Positions 37,539 to 47,603 of a stretch of DNA of 64,000 bases are shown here, piece after piece. A program made the position numbers and the translations under genes. The notes below the pieces were generated by a model. The model was given only the letters and a program-made list of their open reading frames with translations. It searched no databases and was not told the DNA's origin. The DNA lies in contig NC_066315.1 of NCBI RefSeq assembly GCF_022539315.1, forward strand, positions 102,777,990 to 102,841,989, written 5' to 3'. Position 1 is the stretch's first letter; each line of letters begins with the position of its first letter. The stretch is from Serinus canaria (lineage: Eukaryota > Chordata > Aves > Passeriformes > Fringillidae).

Positions 37539-37753
37539 GTTCCTCAAGATGAATGGTCTGGCTACACTCCACGAGGAAAGGATGACGAGATTCCCTGCCG
37601 CCGGATGCGCAGTGGCAGTTACATCAAAGCCATGGGGGACGATGACAGCGGAGACTCAGACACAAGTCCCAAGCCATCTCCAAAGGTTGCTGCACGGAGA
37701 GAGAGTTATCTCAAGGCCACCCAGCCATCCCTTACCGAGCTCACCACCCTTAA
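37539..37753 (+). CDS. DLGAP1: DLGAP1 second coding exon, codons 319-390 (first two GK-binding repeats)
   Basis: This 215-nt exon begins in phase 0 with VPQDEWSGYTPRGKDDEIPC and continues the protein exactly where exon A stops. It holds the first two copies of the repeated R-x-x-S-Y-x-K-A motif that, when the serine is phosphorylated, docks on the guanylate-kinase domain of PSD-95-type proteins: 'RMRSGSYIKAM' (residues 340-350, Ser345) and 'ARRESYLKAT' (370-379, Ser374). Between them lies an acidic stretch with SP sites, 'GDDDSGDSDTSPKPSPK' (351-367). The exon ends after two bases of Lys390 at CTTAA|GTAAGT. Intron retention would give a TAA immediately after Lys390 (37755-37757). Later repeats, the dynein-light-chain region and the Shank-binding C-terminus are outside the window. 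Confidence 0.96.
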
Positions 37754-40700
37754 GTAAGTCCAGGTTCTGCTGTATCACCTACAGCTCTCCATTAGGACAT
37801 ACATTTTCTATGTTTGCTTCTTCTCTTCACATTTCCTGTGTGTCCTATGTTTGTTTCTTCTCTTATTTCTACCAGTTCAGGAACGTATTTGAACAAGTGT
37901 GTTCCATCATGCTTATTTTTGCAAGGTTTTTTTTCTTTAACAAGAGTGAATCTGGGAGTGTATTTCAATGTTATTCTTTAAAGGAACCTGCACTATGAGT
38001 TTGCAAAGTATTTTAACCTGTTAGTGTTAAGTGAGCACCCAGGTATGTACAGTAGGTGCTCTCTTTGAATGCTTTGCTAAAATACAGCTTTGGCCTGCAA
38101 AAACTTTGTGTAACCGTGTATTTATATATACTCAGCATTTGAAATTAGACCTAAGATAGTCTTTGCAACCCCAGACAGAACCTGACATTTAATTAAAAAG
38201 AATGAAGACCATCTGAAAGTAGACAAACCCATGTTTTCCACTCAGAATTGCACTGTATTTTGTAGAGAACCAAAATTGGATTTTTTTAAATTGTTTATGA
38301 AAGCTTTAGCCAAAAGGAATCTTGAGTTTGTGGGGTTTTTTTAAATGTCACTATCTGTTTTTCCTTTATTCGGGCCTTTAAAAAAGCCACCCAGATTGTC
38401 AGGAAAATTGCAAAAATGGACAATTTTGTGTTAACGTTTTATTTTAATTGATTCTAAAATGGAAAGGTCCCTTAAACCAAGAAAATAAATTATATCCATA
38501 AAGAAAATAGTGTGGATTTAAAATCAACAATTGTCTCTGTCTTTTTTAAAATTCTTAGCTATAATCATGAATCATAGTTCACTGGACCAAAAATAACCCA
38601 ATCTTAGTATAACTCGCCTCAGGCTGTAGCTTTAAAATGGGGGGAAAAAACAAAAAGGATCTCTATCTCTTCTAGTATCCATGACCAGTGACAAAAGACT
38701 TCTTCTACATTTCCCTGATTAATTTCTTCTCCTTCCTCGTCCTACTCTACCCCATTTTTTTCCAGAGACCTTATCTGAGAAACAGATTTTAGAGAAAACT
38801 TTGATCCTTGTTAAGAATGTCATGCTCTTGACATCAGTGATGAATAGGCCAGCAGAAAAAAGCAAGCTTGCTGCAGCTCCCCATAGCAGCCTGCCTGAAT
38901 TTGTCTCAAGGGAAGCCTGAGATTGCTTCTTCTCTGTCTTTCTATTTATTAGTGACCAAAGGAGAAAGAAATCTCATTTTGTGCAGGGATTTTCATAATC
39001 TAGCTGGCTTTTGCTCAAGGGATCCAGTAATTCCTTTCATCATCCAGAAGAATTTACCACATGAGCCAAAACTCCTTCTGTGAAATCAGTTATTGCAACC
39101 TCTGCAAGGTGAACATGAATGTTATTTACCACCACAAACTCCATCCAGCCAGGCTTCATGCATGGGCACACTTTCAGACACAGAGCTTATTCTTTTTGAG
39201 TTTTTAAAAGCATGCTTTCCAGAGTTCCATAGTATATGTGAAGCTCAATGCATCAATATGAGTGTATTTGCTCTTGGTCATTTCTGTTCTCTGTAGATAC
39301 AAGATTTGCAAAAAAATATCAATTTATGAAAAATCAAAAGTCCTGCATGTCACTGTTCACCCATGGAGGATGTCAGACCAGAGGTGCTAGGCAGCAGAAG
39401 CTTTTAGCTTTCAAGTCATTTTAATTCAGCAAAGTGCTTGTATAAATACTTAATTTCCCATGTTTTTTAATTCTTTCCTATTTGGGAAAGCTTTTAGGAA
39501 TGTGCCAAACCTTAAGCTGCACTCTGTAAAATTCATGTAAGTTTAGGAGCTGTGCAGAAGTAGGATGTAAATCATAGGGTAGAAGAAGGAAGGGAAACTG
39601 GTAAATGGCAGTAAAACAAAAAAAAAGGAGGAAGCATGAAATAACTTCTCTTTTTCAATGGCTTTTCATCATAAATTGGGATGAAATAGAATTATTTCTT
39701 TTAATCTATGCTGATATTTTAAAGAAATATATCTTCCTGAGAAACCTTTCACTTTCAGGGACAATTTCTATAATACATAATTATGCAGTGCTTTCATTAC
39801 TTTCCACTGAACATGGTAATTTCTGGGGGTTTTATGAGAAACAGCTGAATGCTTGCTCTGGGAATTTAAGTCTTCTGTTAAGCTAGGTCTTTGTTTGCAG
39901 ACTTCTTCATACTTTCTTAATAGTGTGACTTGACCTTCACAATGACATTAGTTTTTCATCCCATGGCTACCCTGATTACCCTGAGAGTTGTGTCAGAGTT
40001 TTGCAGGTGTGTTAGACAGAGACTCCACCAGGGCCCCTAACTCACTGAATATAGGTCATCAAGCAATTGTGTGATGTGTGATAACAAGTTATTTCCTTAG
40101 CTTGCTGTTGACTTGAGTTCAATTTGCACCTGAATAAGAGCTTTGTGGAAATGAGCCAAAGCCTGCTCCAGGCAGCAGGCAGCCTTTTACTGTCACTAGT
40201 GGACCTTCTAGTTGACCTCAAAGGGTATTATTAACACCCTAAAGCTGGGTGGTATTTCAGTCCTTTAATTATGGGTTTTTTCTGTCCGTGAAGAACAAAG
40301 CACACTGTGAAATCAGTGTTTCCACAGCTGTAATTGTCAGGGATCTTCCTGATGCATTTCTTTCTGCTACTCCCTTTCTCAGTTTGCTGTATGCAGTCTC
40401 TAGTTGGCTGCACTTTCATCTCTGGCAGAGCAAACAACTTAAAAACATGTTCCCTTTTGCTTTCACTGTTGTTCTTGAAGTGATTTTTTCATCTTTTGGG
40501 ACTTTTCCTCTCTGACTCCTTGAAGTCTAATATTGGTCTCACAACCCACGCTGTTCCTCCCACCTACCTACCTACCATTGCTCATGCGCCTACTCTTCTA
40601 AGAAAGTATTTTCATTATTACCAGCGTTTCTTTTTATATAAGGAATAACCTTTGAACAGAACAACTGTGTCATATCTCCTTTACATAATACAAATTTATT

Positions 40701-42417
40701 TTCTTGGTTCTGCCGAGGATTTTTCCCTGCCATACTGTACAATCTCCCTCCTACCATTTTCCTCCATTGCCATGGTTTCCATGTGGTTACAGCACATGTG
40801 TCAAATGCTGTGGTACCATTCTGGATAAAGCACAGCTTGCTGTGATTTTGAAATACACACCTCCGCTGCTGCATTCTCATTATCCTATCAGGAAGTAAGC
40901 AGATTTTTTTTCTCTGTCTTTGCTAGCAGTCTGCTCTTGCTGTTTAAGATTTCACAGTCCAGATAAACCGATTCAGCTGGGGAAAAAAAAAGGTGGTATT
41001 TTCTTGCCATTCCTAATAAGTGGTAAAAGTTTATCTTTCACTTGTAGGCAGATTGAAAATGGACTGGTCAGCAAACTTCCAAAGAAGGTGCAGGTGGCAG
41101 ATAACTGATAATTCTGTTGCAGCTGAGCTTGATTCAGGACATAATCCCTCACTGCTTATATGTACCTTGCTTATGTTTAGCTTGGTTTTTTGTTGGGATA
41201 AAAAGTGTGCAATTACATTGCTGTCCGCATGCCAACCTGTCACCTCCAGCTGCCAGTAACTCAAATCCATTGGGCAGCTGTAACCAAGTTTTCTAGAGAG
41301 ACTGAAATCTGAAAGATAGGAAGTTCCAGAAAGCTTTATCAAGATCTGTAGCTGGATAAGGCAAAGAAGGATCTGCAGCCATCACTTTTGTTCTATTGAA
41401 GGGCAATGGGCAAGGTAGCTGGTGGGCCAGCACAAGGAATAACATGGCAGCATTTCCCAGCCTAAAAAAAATAGGGAATATGAAAGGGACTGCAAAACTC
41501 TGTGGAGGACAAGAGGACTGAGAAATGGATCCTGTCATCACAGGTTTTCTACTTCATTTTCCCCCTTTCCTCTTCTCCATTGCAGGCATACTCACTGCTT
41601 GGAACACAGATTCAAATTCTGCTTCTTAACTCATTATTGCTGCTATTGTGGGGACTCCATCCATTTGAATCTTTTATTTGACGGGTTTGTTTGTTTGTTT
41701 GTTTGTTTGTTTGTTTGGAGGGTTTTTTTGTAACATATTACCAAACTTAACAATAATTTATCTGTAGACATGGATTTTGGGTTAAATACAGTTGCAGAAT
41801 TTTTCTTTTGAACTGATATTTGATTACATAAGTTTTTTTCTGAGACAAGTTGTACTCTGTGATCACTACTGAATTGAAAATTTTAATGATCTTGATACTT
41901 TGTAAATGCATTTGTAGAACTTAACTGAAAAGGAGAGAAGAACAGAAAGGCTTTTTTCTTAGCATATCTATATTTTCTAGGTGTTTTACTGGGCATGTGG
42001 TCTTTTTCAAGTCAGCTGTGATTAGGAGAAACTTATAAACACAAAATCGCTTTTCAATGCACACCAATTTTCACCACTGACAATGAAGAGAGTATGTAAG
42101 CATATAATCATTAGACTTTTCTCCTTTTTATCCCATGGTAAAGAATTTTTCTAAATAAATTCCATCATAGCTGCATCTGTTCCTGTGATTTACTGCATAG
42201 ATGACTTAAAATACAATTCCTGACTTTAATGTTTATCAGAGACATTCCAAAAATATCTCAAAATAGGGGCATGTTGTCTACACCTACATTGATATTTTTA
42301 TGTGTTAATACAAAGAGAGCAAGTACTTTCTACTTGTATGTTTATGGGAATCTGGAGACAAAATTGTTTTGAAAATCAAATCACAATAAATTATCAAGAT
42401 CAATTAAGTGGTATAAT
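37754..42417 (+). other. DLGAP1: DLGAP1 downstream intron, first part
   Basis: The intron opens with the strong donor GTAAGT. I found no exon, RNA gene or clear transposon in this part. It contains a short (CTAC)n at about 40562-40574 and a (GTTT)n repeat at 41685-41717. The remaining frames are short and random-looking. Confidence 0.75.
41685..41717. repeat. (GTTT)n microsatellite
   Basis: Eight GTTT units followed by a partial unit, then GGAGGG and a T-run. It is a simple repeat with no recognisable retroelement attached. Confidence 0.95.
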
Positions 42418-42493
42418 CTGTTAGCAAGCTTAGTAGCAGTAACAAGAGCAAGGAGAAAGAGAGAGATCTGATTTATACATCCTGAACTCAAAC
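42418..42493. repeat. 76-bp segment, probable source of the insertion at 44775
   Basis: This segment is identical at 75 of 76 positions to 44775-44850, differing only at 42441 (A) versus 44798 (G). Here it sits in sequence without a recognisable repeat. There it interrupts a CR1. This location is therefore taken as the source, by inference. Confidence 0.85.
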
Positions 42494-44526
42494 TTTCACA
42501 TCACCTCCCTGAGAATTGATCAAGTCAGTTCTTGGAGAACACCAAGGTAGGGTCAACCTGCATTACTTACCAAATCCTAAGAGAATTGCAGCACCAACTC
42601 TGCTAGGATGACTTGGAAGGAAAATCAAGCCACTCCATTGTTACTTAGTATAAGACATATTTCAAGATAGGAAATCCCCTGGTCCTTCTAAAAGTGATCC
42701 TTGGGAAGTGTCTGCACTGAGGGAAATTACAAGGGTTGCATGGATAATTTTAGCCTGAAACAGTGCCCAGGCTGTTCTGTCATTTGAGCTGATGTCCTTG
42801 CACTACACTTCACCATACAGCACATCATAAATCCCTAGGTATGAAAACCTCCCAGTCCTGGGAAGGACTGCCTATTTACTTTGAGGTGTTTCTATATTAC
42901 TGTAATATACTCCAGAATAACCAGAAAAAAAAAAAGTGTCATATAAACAAAAGCACACTTCATTTTTCTTTCCACTTTCTTTCCACTTTCTTTCCACTTT
43001 CTTTCCACTTTCTTTCCTTTTTCTTTCCTTTTTCTTTCCTTTTTCTTTCCTTTTTCTTTCCTTTTTCTTTCCTTTTTCTTTCCTTTTTCTTTTCTTTTTC
43101 TTTCCTTTTTCTTTCCTTTTTCTTTCCTTTTTTTTTTCTTTTCCTTTTTCTTTTTTTTTTTAAATGAGGTGTTGTCCTCATTCTGCTAAAGGGATCTGAT
43201 CCAGATCACAGGCAGGGGGAAGGGAGAGGTGGTGCAATACCACATTTTCATTACGGTGAATATTTTTAGACACATGCAGGGAAGCTTGTTAATTTTCTTT
43301 CTTGCTGAGTGACTTCCAATTAGGGAACAATGACTTTGCTAATTATTACAAAAGGAATAAGTCTGATTAATCTTTTACTAGTGTTTTACAGTATGTTTTC
43401 AGTACAGTTGGTGTAATTGTTTCATGTTGCAGTCTCTTTCATTTTTATCAAACCTGTAGCTAGCAAAGGAATTGTTTCCATGTTCCTTGAGGTGTGTTTT
43501 GTTTCTTTTTCTTGAGCAGGGATTTTCTTTTAATTTTGCATTAAAGAGACAGAAGCATCTCCATGTGCTTTGGACATGCAGCCTGAGGAACATAAGTATT
43601 CTGGAGCTATTAGTGGCCTAGGTAGTAACTGTCCCAGCACACATTCACTGATGTGTGATTATTGATGATATTAATTTGATTATATTATTCACTGATGCTT
43701 GATTATTGATTACTGATGATATTAACTTTTTATTCATACTTTTACAATCCCTTCTCTCTGAAACTAGGCAGAAGCTGTTGGACATATTTCTCACTTTTAA
43801 AGCTTGTGTGTCAAGTATGATTAAGTTCTGTGAATAATTTATAAGTCAGAAAAAAAACTTAAAGGCAAGACAATGAAAAATATATTTATTTTGAGGTAGT
43901 AGGTGGACATACTTCAGGAGCCAATGGTTTCCTTATGGCAGCTGACATCTGTTTTGTGTTTATGATATTTAAGGAGGAGAGGATATTGATTTATTGGAGG
44001 AACTTAGAGCTTGGAGCTTTTAATGAACAGTTGTTAGTGATGGATTTATAAAACACATTCAGGCAGTTATGGGCATGAGAGATATCATGTGCTCCATGGC
44101 AGCTTCCCTTCAGGGTTTTGTGTCCCCTATACACAGAGGTATGGATGCCTTTACATCCCTACATTTCACTGCCCAGGACATGGGTAGGATGAGCACTCCT
44201 CCTCTCTATTTCTGTGATGATCCCCACCAGTTTATCTTGCAATGAAACAGATTCCCTAGATATCACAGTCTCACTGGGAGCAGTCATTGCTTATCACATT
44301 GTAAAGCCTAACTTTCTATTAGTCCACACCTAGCTACATACAGTCTGTTAGGTCAGTATTACCATATTTGTATAAATATTATTTCTTGTTTCTCTGAGAT
44401 GAGAAGTGAAAATTTTGTTGTAATCCTTGGTGTATTCTGTTATTATTGTCCCACGTGTACTTTTACCTTTACTTGCTGAAATTTGAGGCAATCATACTGT
44501 CACAACAAACTTGCAAAAGAGTATCC
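42494..44526 (+). other. DLGAP1: Intron segment around the pyrimidine minisatellite
   Basis: Apart from the minisatellite at 42968-43161, the sequence has no gene-like feature. At about 43644-43732 a short set of loosely repeated 'gattattgat' and 'actgatg' motifs appears. Confidence 0.65.
42968..43161. repeat. 11-bp homopyrimidine minisatellite
   Basis: Four units of CTTTCCACTTT (42968-43011) are followed by about ten units of CTTTCCTTTTT, one of them a CTTTTCTTTTT variant, to about 43132. A less regular pyrimidine run continues to 43161. From 43012 on, about 150 nt contain no purine on this strand. Open frames of Phe, Ser and Leu here are artefacts. Such polypyrimidine mirror-like tracts can form triplex DNA and can resemble a long polypyrimidine splice tract. 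Confidence 0.95.
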
Positions 44527-44961
44527 ATAGAATCATAGAATGGTTTGGGTTAGATGGGACTTTAAAGATCATCTAGTTCCAACCCCCATGCTATATACAG
44601 GGACACCTTTCACTAGACCAGGCTGCTCAAAACCCTGTTCAACCAGGCCTTTAACACTTCCAGGAATGTGGCATCCACAACTTCTTCCCATGTCTCACCA
44701 CAGGAATAGTTAAGAATTTCTTCCTAATATCCAGTCTAATCTCTAAACTTGCTTTCCTTTTTTCAGTCTGAAGCCTGTTAGCAAGCTTAGTAGCAGTGAC
44801 AAGAGCAAGGAGAAAGAGAGAGATCTGATTTATACATCCTGAACTCAAACATTCCCCCTTGTCCTATCACTACATGCTCTGGTAAAAAGTCCCTCTTGTA
44901 GGCCCCCTTTTGGTACTGAAAGGCTACAATGAGGTCACCCCAGAGCTTTCTCTTCTCCATG
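44527..44961 (-). mobile_element. CR1 LINE fragment with a 76-bp internal insertion
   Basis: A minus-strand CR1 3' region. The tail at 44527 reads 'agaatcatagaatggtttgg' on +, and the body runs to the 'agagctttctcttctcca' block at about 44960. Between 'gtctgaagcc' and 'attcccccttgtcctatcac', which are adjacent in normal CR1 copies, lies a foreign segment at 44775-44850. The minus-strand frame still shows CR1-like LDIRKKFL residues, but the element is truncated and inactive. Confidence 0.88.
44775..44850. repeat. 76-bp duplicated insertion inside CR1
   Basis: This is the second copy of 42418-42493, at 75 of 76 identity. It is placed cleanly inside the CR1 without visible target-site duplication. 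This looks like filler DNA copied from 2.36 kb away during repair of a break. Confidence 0.88.
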
Positions 44962-45624
44962 CATAAACATTGGCAAAAAAAGGAAAAGCCTATAATTTCC
45001 TAGCCAAAATGTGATTTTTTTTTTTTGGCAATATTATAGAAAAACTTTTGGAAGTCAGTAATCTGTATAAGAAAAGCAGCAACCTCATTTAGATGATTGT
45101 CTTATTTGCAGACATGAAAATTCTTGTCCTGTGTGTAGTCATCTGTTTCATTTTTGCACAAGATTTAGCTTTATATGGAACATAGCCACAGATGAAAGTT
45201 AGGACTTCCAACATCCTAGCTTCACAATTAAATCCTAAAAACATTTCTGCATTTTACAGCAAATGATGTTGAGGAATGCAAAGTATCACTGTTTTCTCTT
45301 AAGAAGCAAAGCTTATCATTGCACTTTATGTATCAAATGGACACTTCTAGGGCTTGTTTTAAGAAAAACAATTATAATTACTGAACCAAAATGTGTTTTT
45401 CAGCCATCTCTTTCAGTATATAGTCCTTAGAGCCAACATGCATGTTTGTCTGCAAAAGTGTTTGGTCTTCTTTATTTTTAGCCCTACTTCTTCCCACATA
45501 CTTAAAATGCTGCCTCAGAAAGGGAGTTAATAATGTCCAGTGGAGGCAGGGAGAAAAAAAGACTGTGTGCCAAGGCATACACAGGCTATATCTTTTGAAC
45601 ATTTTCCTAGCAATAATGATAGTT

Positions 45625-45795
45625 AAGTGTGGGAGTTGATTGCCAAAAGAAATCACTTCACTGGGCATTTTCAAGAAAAGGGTAAAAAATGTCTGTCAGA
45701 ACAAATTTAGGTGTTGCTGATCCTGCTTTAGGGTGGAAGGAGGGACCAAATGACCTCTTGAAGACCCCTCCAGACCTATCTTTTTTGATTCTCTG
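45625..45795 (+). mobile_element. Old, diverged CR1 LINE 3' end
   Basis: The segment resembles the 3' end of an ancient amniote CR1: 'gggagttgattgccaaaaga', then 'cattttcaagaaaagg', 'gctgatcctgctttaggg', 'gaccaaatgacctcttgaag' and a decayed 'gattctctg' tail. It is more divergent than the other CR1 copies here, so it is probably an older insertion. Orientation is sense to DLGAP1. Confidence 0.65.
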
Positions 45796-46157
45796 TCTGT
45801 CTTTCTCAGGCTGTTGAATATACCCGCTGTCTCTGTTCTTACTTCTTTTCCTTAACTTATTTTTAAATGTAAAAATAAAACTCTCATCGGGACCAAATTA
45901 TTCCTGAAGGCCTGCTGCTGAAAAGTAAATATAGATATCCCACCCACAGCAGGGCTGTGCAATTCTTTCATGTTCTTTAAATGTTACTTCATTGCTAGCA
46001 TTTTGAAATCATGTTCCCACTGCTGCTAGCCATACCATGCTTGACCCTTGGTATGTGATCTTGTGCTATCTGCTTTGGTTTGCTGAGGGAAGCTCAGCTG
46101 ATGTATTGAACCTGCCATGCAGAAAATGCACAGGCATAAAAAGAGATGTGCTTTTGC

Positions 46158-46181
46158 AAAAAAAAAATAAAAAATAAATAA

Positions 46182-46213
<32 letters not shown>
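46158..46213. repeat. A-rich tract
   Basis: About 56 bp contain only A except for a few T, ending in an unbroken run of about 27 A. I could not identify a transposed transcript on its 5' side, so it is listed as low complexity. Confidence 0.9.
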
Positions 46214-47539
46214 CCTCAGTCTGGAGTCCTTAATACATAGCAAGACAAGCAAACAGGCAACAATAAGTTAATTATTCGTAATAATTTTCTATTCTGATCA
46301 GCTAGAAGGGCAGTCATTTTTCACTGTGAAATGGTGGAGTTCTTTTAGATTAAAAATAGAAAAAGTTAAAATAGTGTTGCTTTTGTTTTAATGTGAAAAT
46401 ACAAGACAGTGTTTCTGTTGACATGCTTTGGGATCTTCTGCTAATCTGTATCATATTAGGGTGAGAGAAAGGGACATTAAGATAAAAACTCTTTCTGCCC
46501 TTACGAATACAAGATACTATTACCATCTAAGTCATGTTGATACCCAGCTATTTGTTTCTTCAATTTTCTTGTGCTTGTATTACTATTAAGATAGAGCAAC
46601 TTTCAGCTTAATTTAGTCATTCTCTGCTGGCTTGGGAGCAGGGGAAGAGTGGGAGCATGGGGCAGCAAAGAAAGTGTATAGCCCCTGTAATAGGTGCAGC
46701 ATCAAGTACCTCTCTTCTCCCCATGACATATGTAAATAAAGTTCATCTGAAGAGACCTGACTTTTAAAAATCTCCTCTCCTCCTAAAGAAGGTATGAACC
46801 TTTTTACAAGTGTGGAAATGAGGGAAAATCCTTAAGGGCTTTTTTACATGGTGCCAGCTTTCTTACTCTTACACAAGGGCAGAGAACCACCATACAATCA
46901 CTGTTTAATTTGCTGGTCTGGGAAACAAAAGTGTTGAAAGCACCTTTGAAGGACCTACTGAGTCCTTGTGAGAGATTTCTGTGGTTCCATCTGCAACTGA
47001 ACTACACAGCAATTTCCCATTCCCCTCCAGAAGGGCTGTCCTACCAAGCAGCCTGCACCCCAGCTGCCCAGCAGCTTTGCCTCCAGCAAGCCCAATGCCT
47101 GCAGAAAGCACTAACTGGTTTTGTCATCCCCAAGTGCCAGCAGCCACATCCACAGCACCCAAATCCTTCTCTTTCTTCAAGTGGTTTTGGGCTGGCAGAC
47201 ATATTTGAGCTGTGTCTGTGCAGCTCTGCACTCTGACAGTGATGGATCATGCTGAAGGGCAATCTCGGGAGATTTCAGGACTAGTATGTAAATTTTTCTT
47301 GTTTTATATGTGACAATTGCAATTGCAAATCTGTGCTAAGCCTTCATTACTCCATGCTTGAAACAAAACCTTGAGAAGCTACTTTTGGGAGGTAGTCCTC
47401 CTTCAGTTAGTCCTAAAAGTGTTCACAGTTATTTATTACTTTAAAAGTAATAATTTGGTTCTGAACTTAGCATAAATCTCAAAAATAAGGAGAAATACTT
47501 AATGCAGAAAACTTAGAAACACTCTGGGTGAAATGCTGT

Positions 47540-47603
47540 CTATGTCATCATAGCTGACATAGCTATGATAGCTTCATCATCATGATGAAGCTGTAGCTTC
47601 ATC
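47540..47603. other. Cluster of overlapping inverted repeats
   Basis: Several perfect inverted repeats overlap. 'ctatgtca' (47540-47547) pairs with 'tgacatag' (47555-47562). 'atcatagc' (47547-47554) pairs with 'gctatgat' (47562-47569). 'gcttcatcat' (47571-47580) pairs with 'atgatgaagc' (47582-47591) around a single base. A further 'gcttcatca' follows at 47595. The arrangement suggests template switching within short palindromes. No RNA gene is recognised. Confidence 0.75.

Noticed and set aside
42841..43181. Open frames of up to 108 codons around 43 kb
   Set aside because: They translate the 11-bp pyrimidine minisatellite (Phe/Ser/Leu on +, Lys/Arg/Glu on -) and are not proteins.
46158..46213. 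A-rich tract as the tail of a processed pseudogene
   Set aside because: No recognisable coding or retroelement sequence precedes it, and no flanking target duplication was seen.
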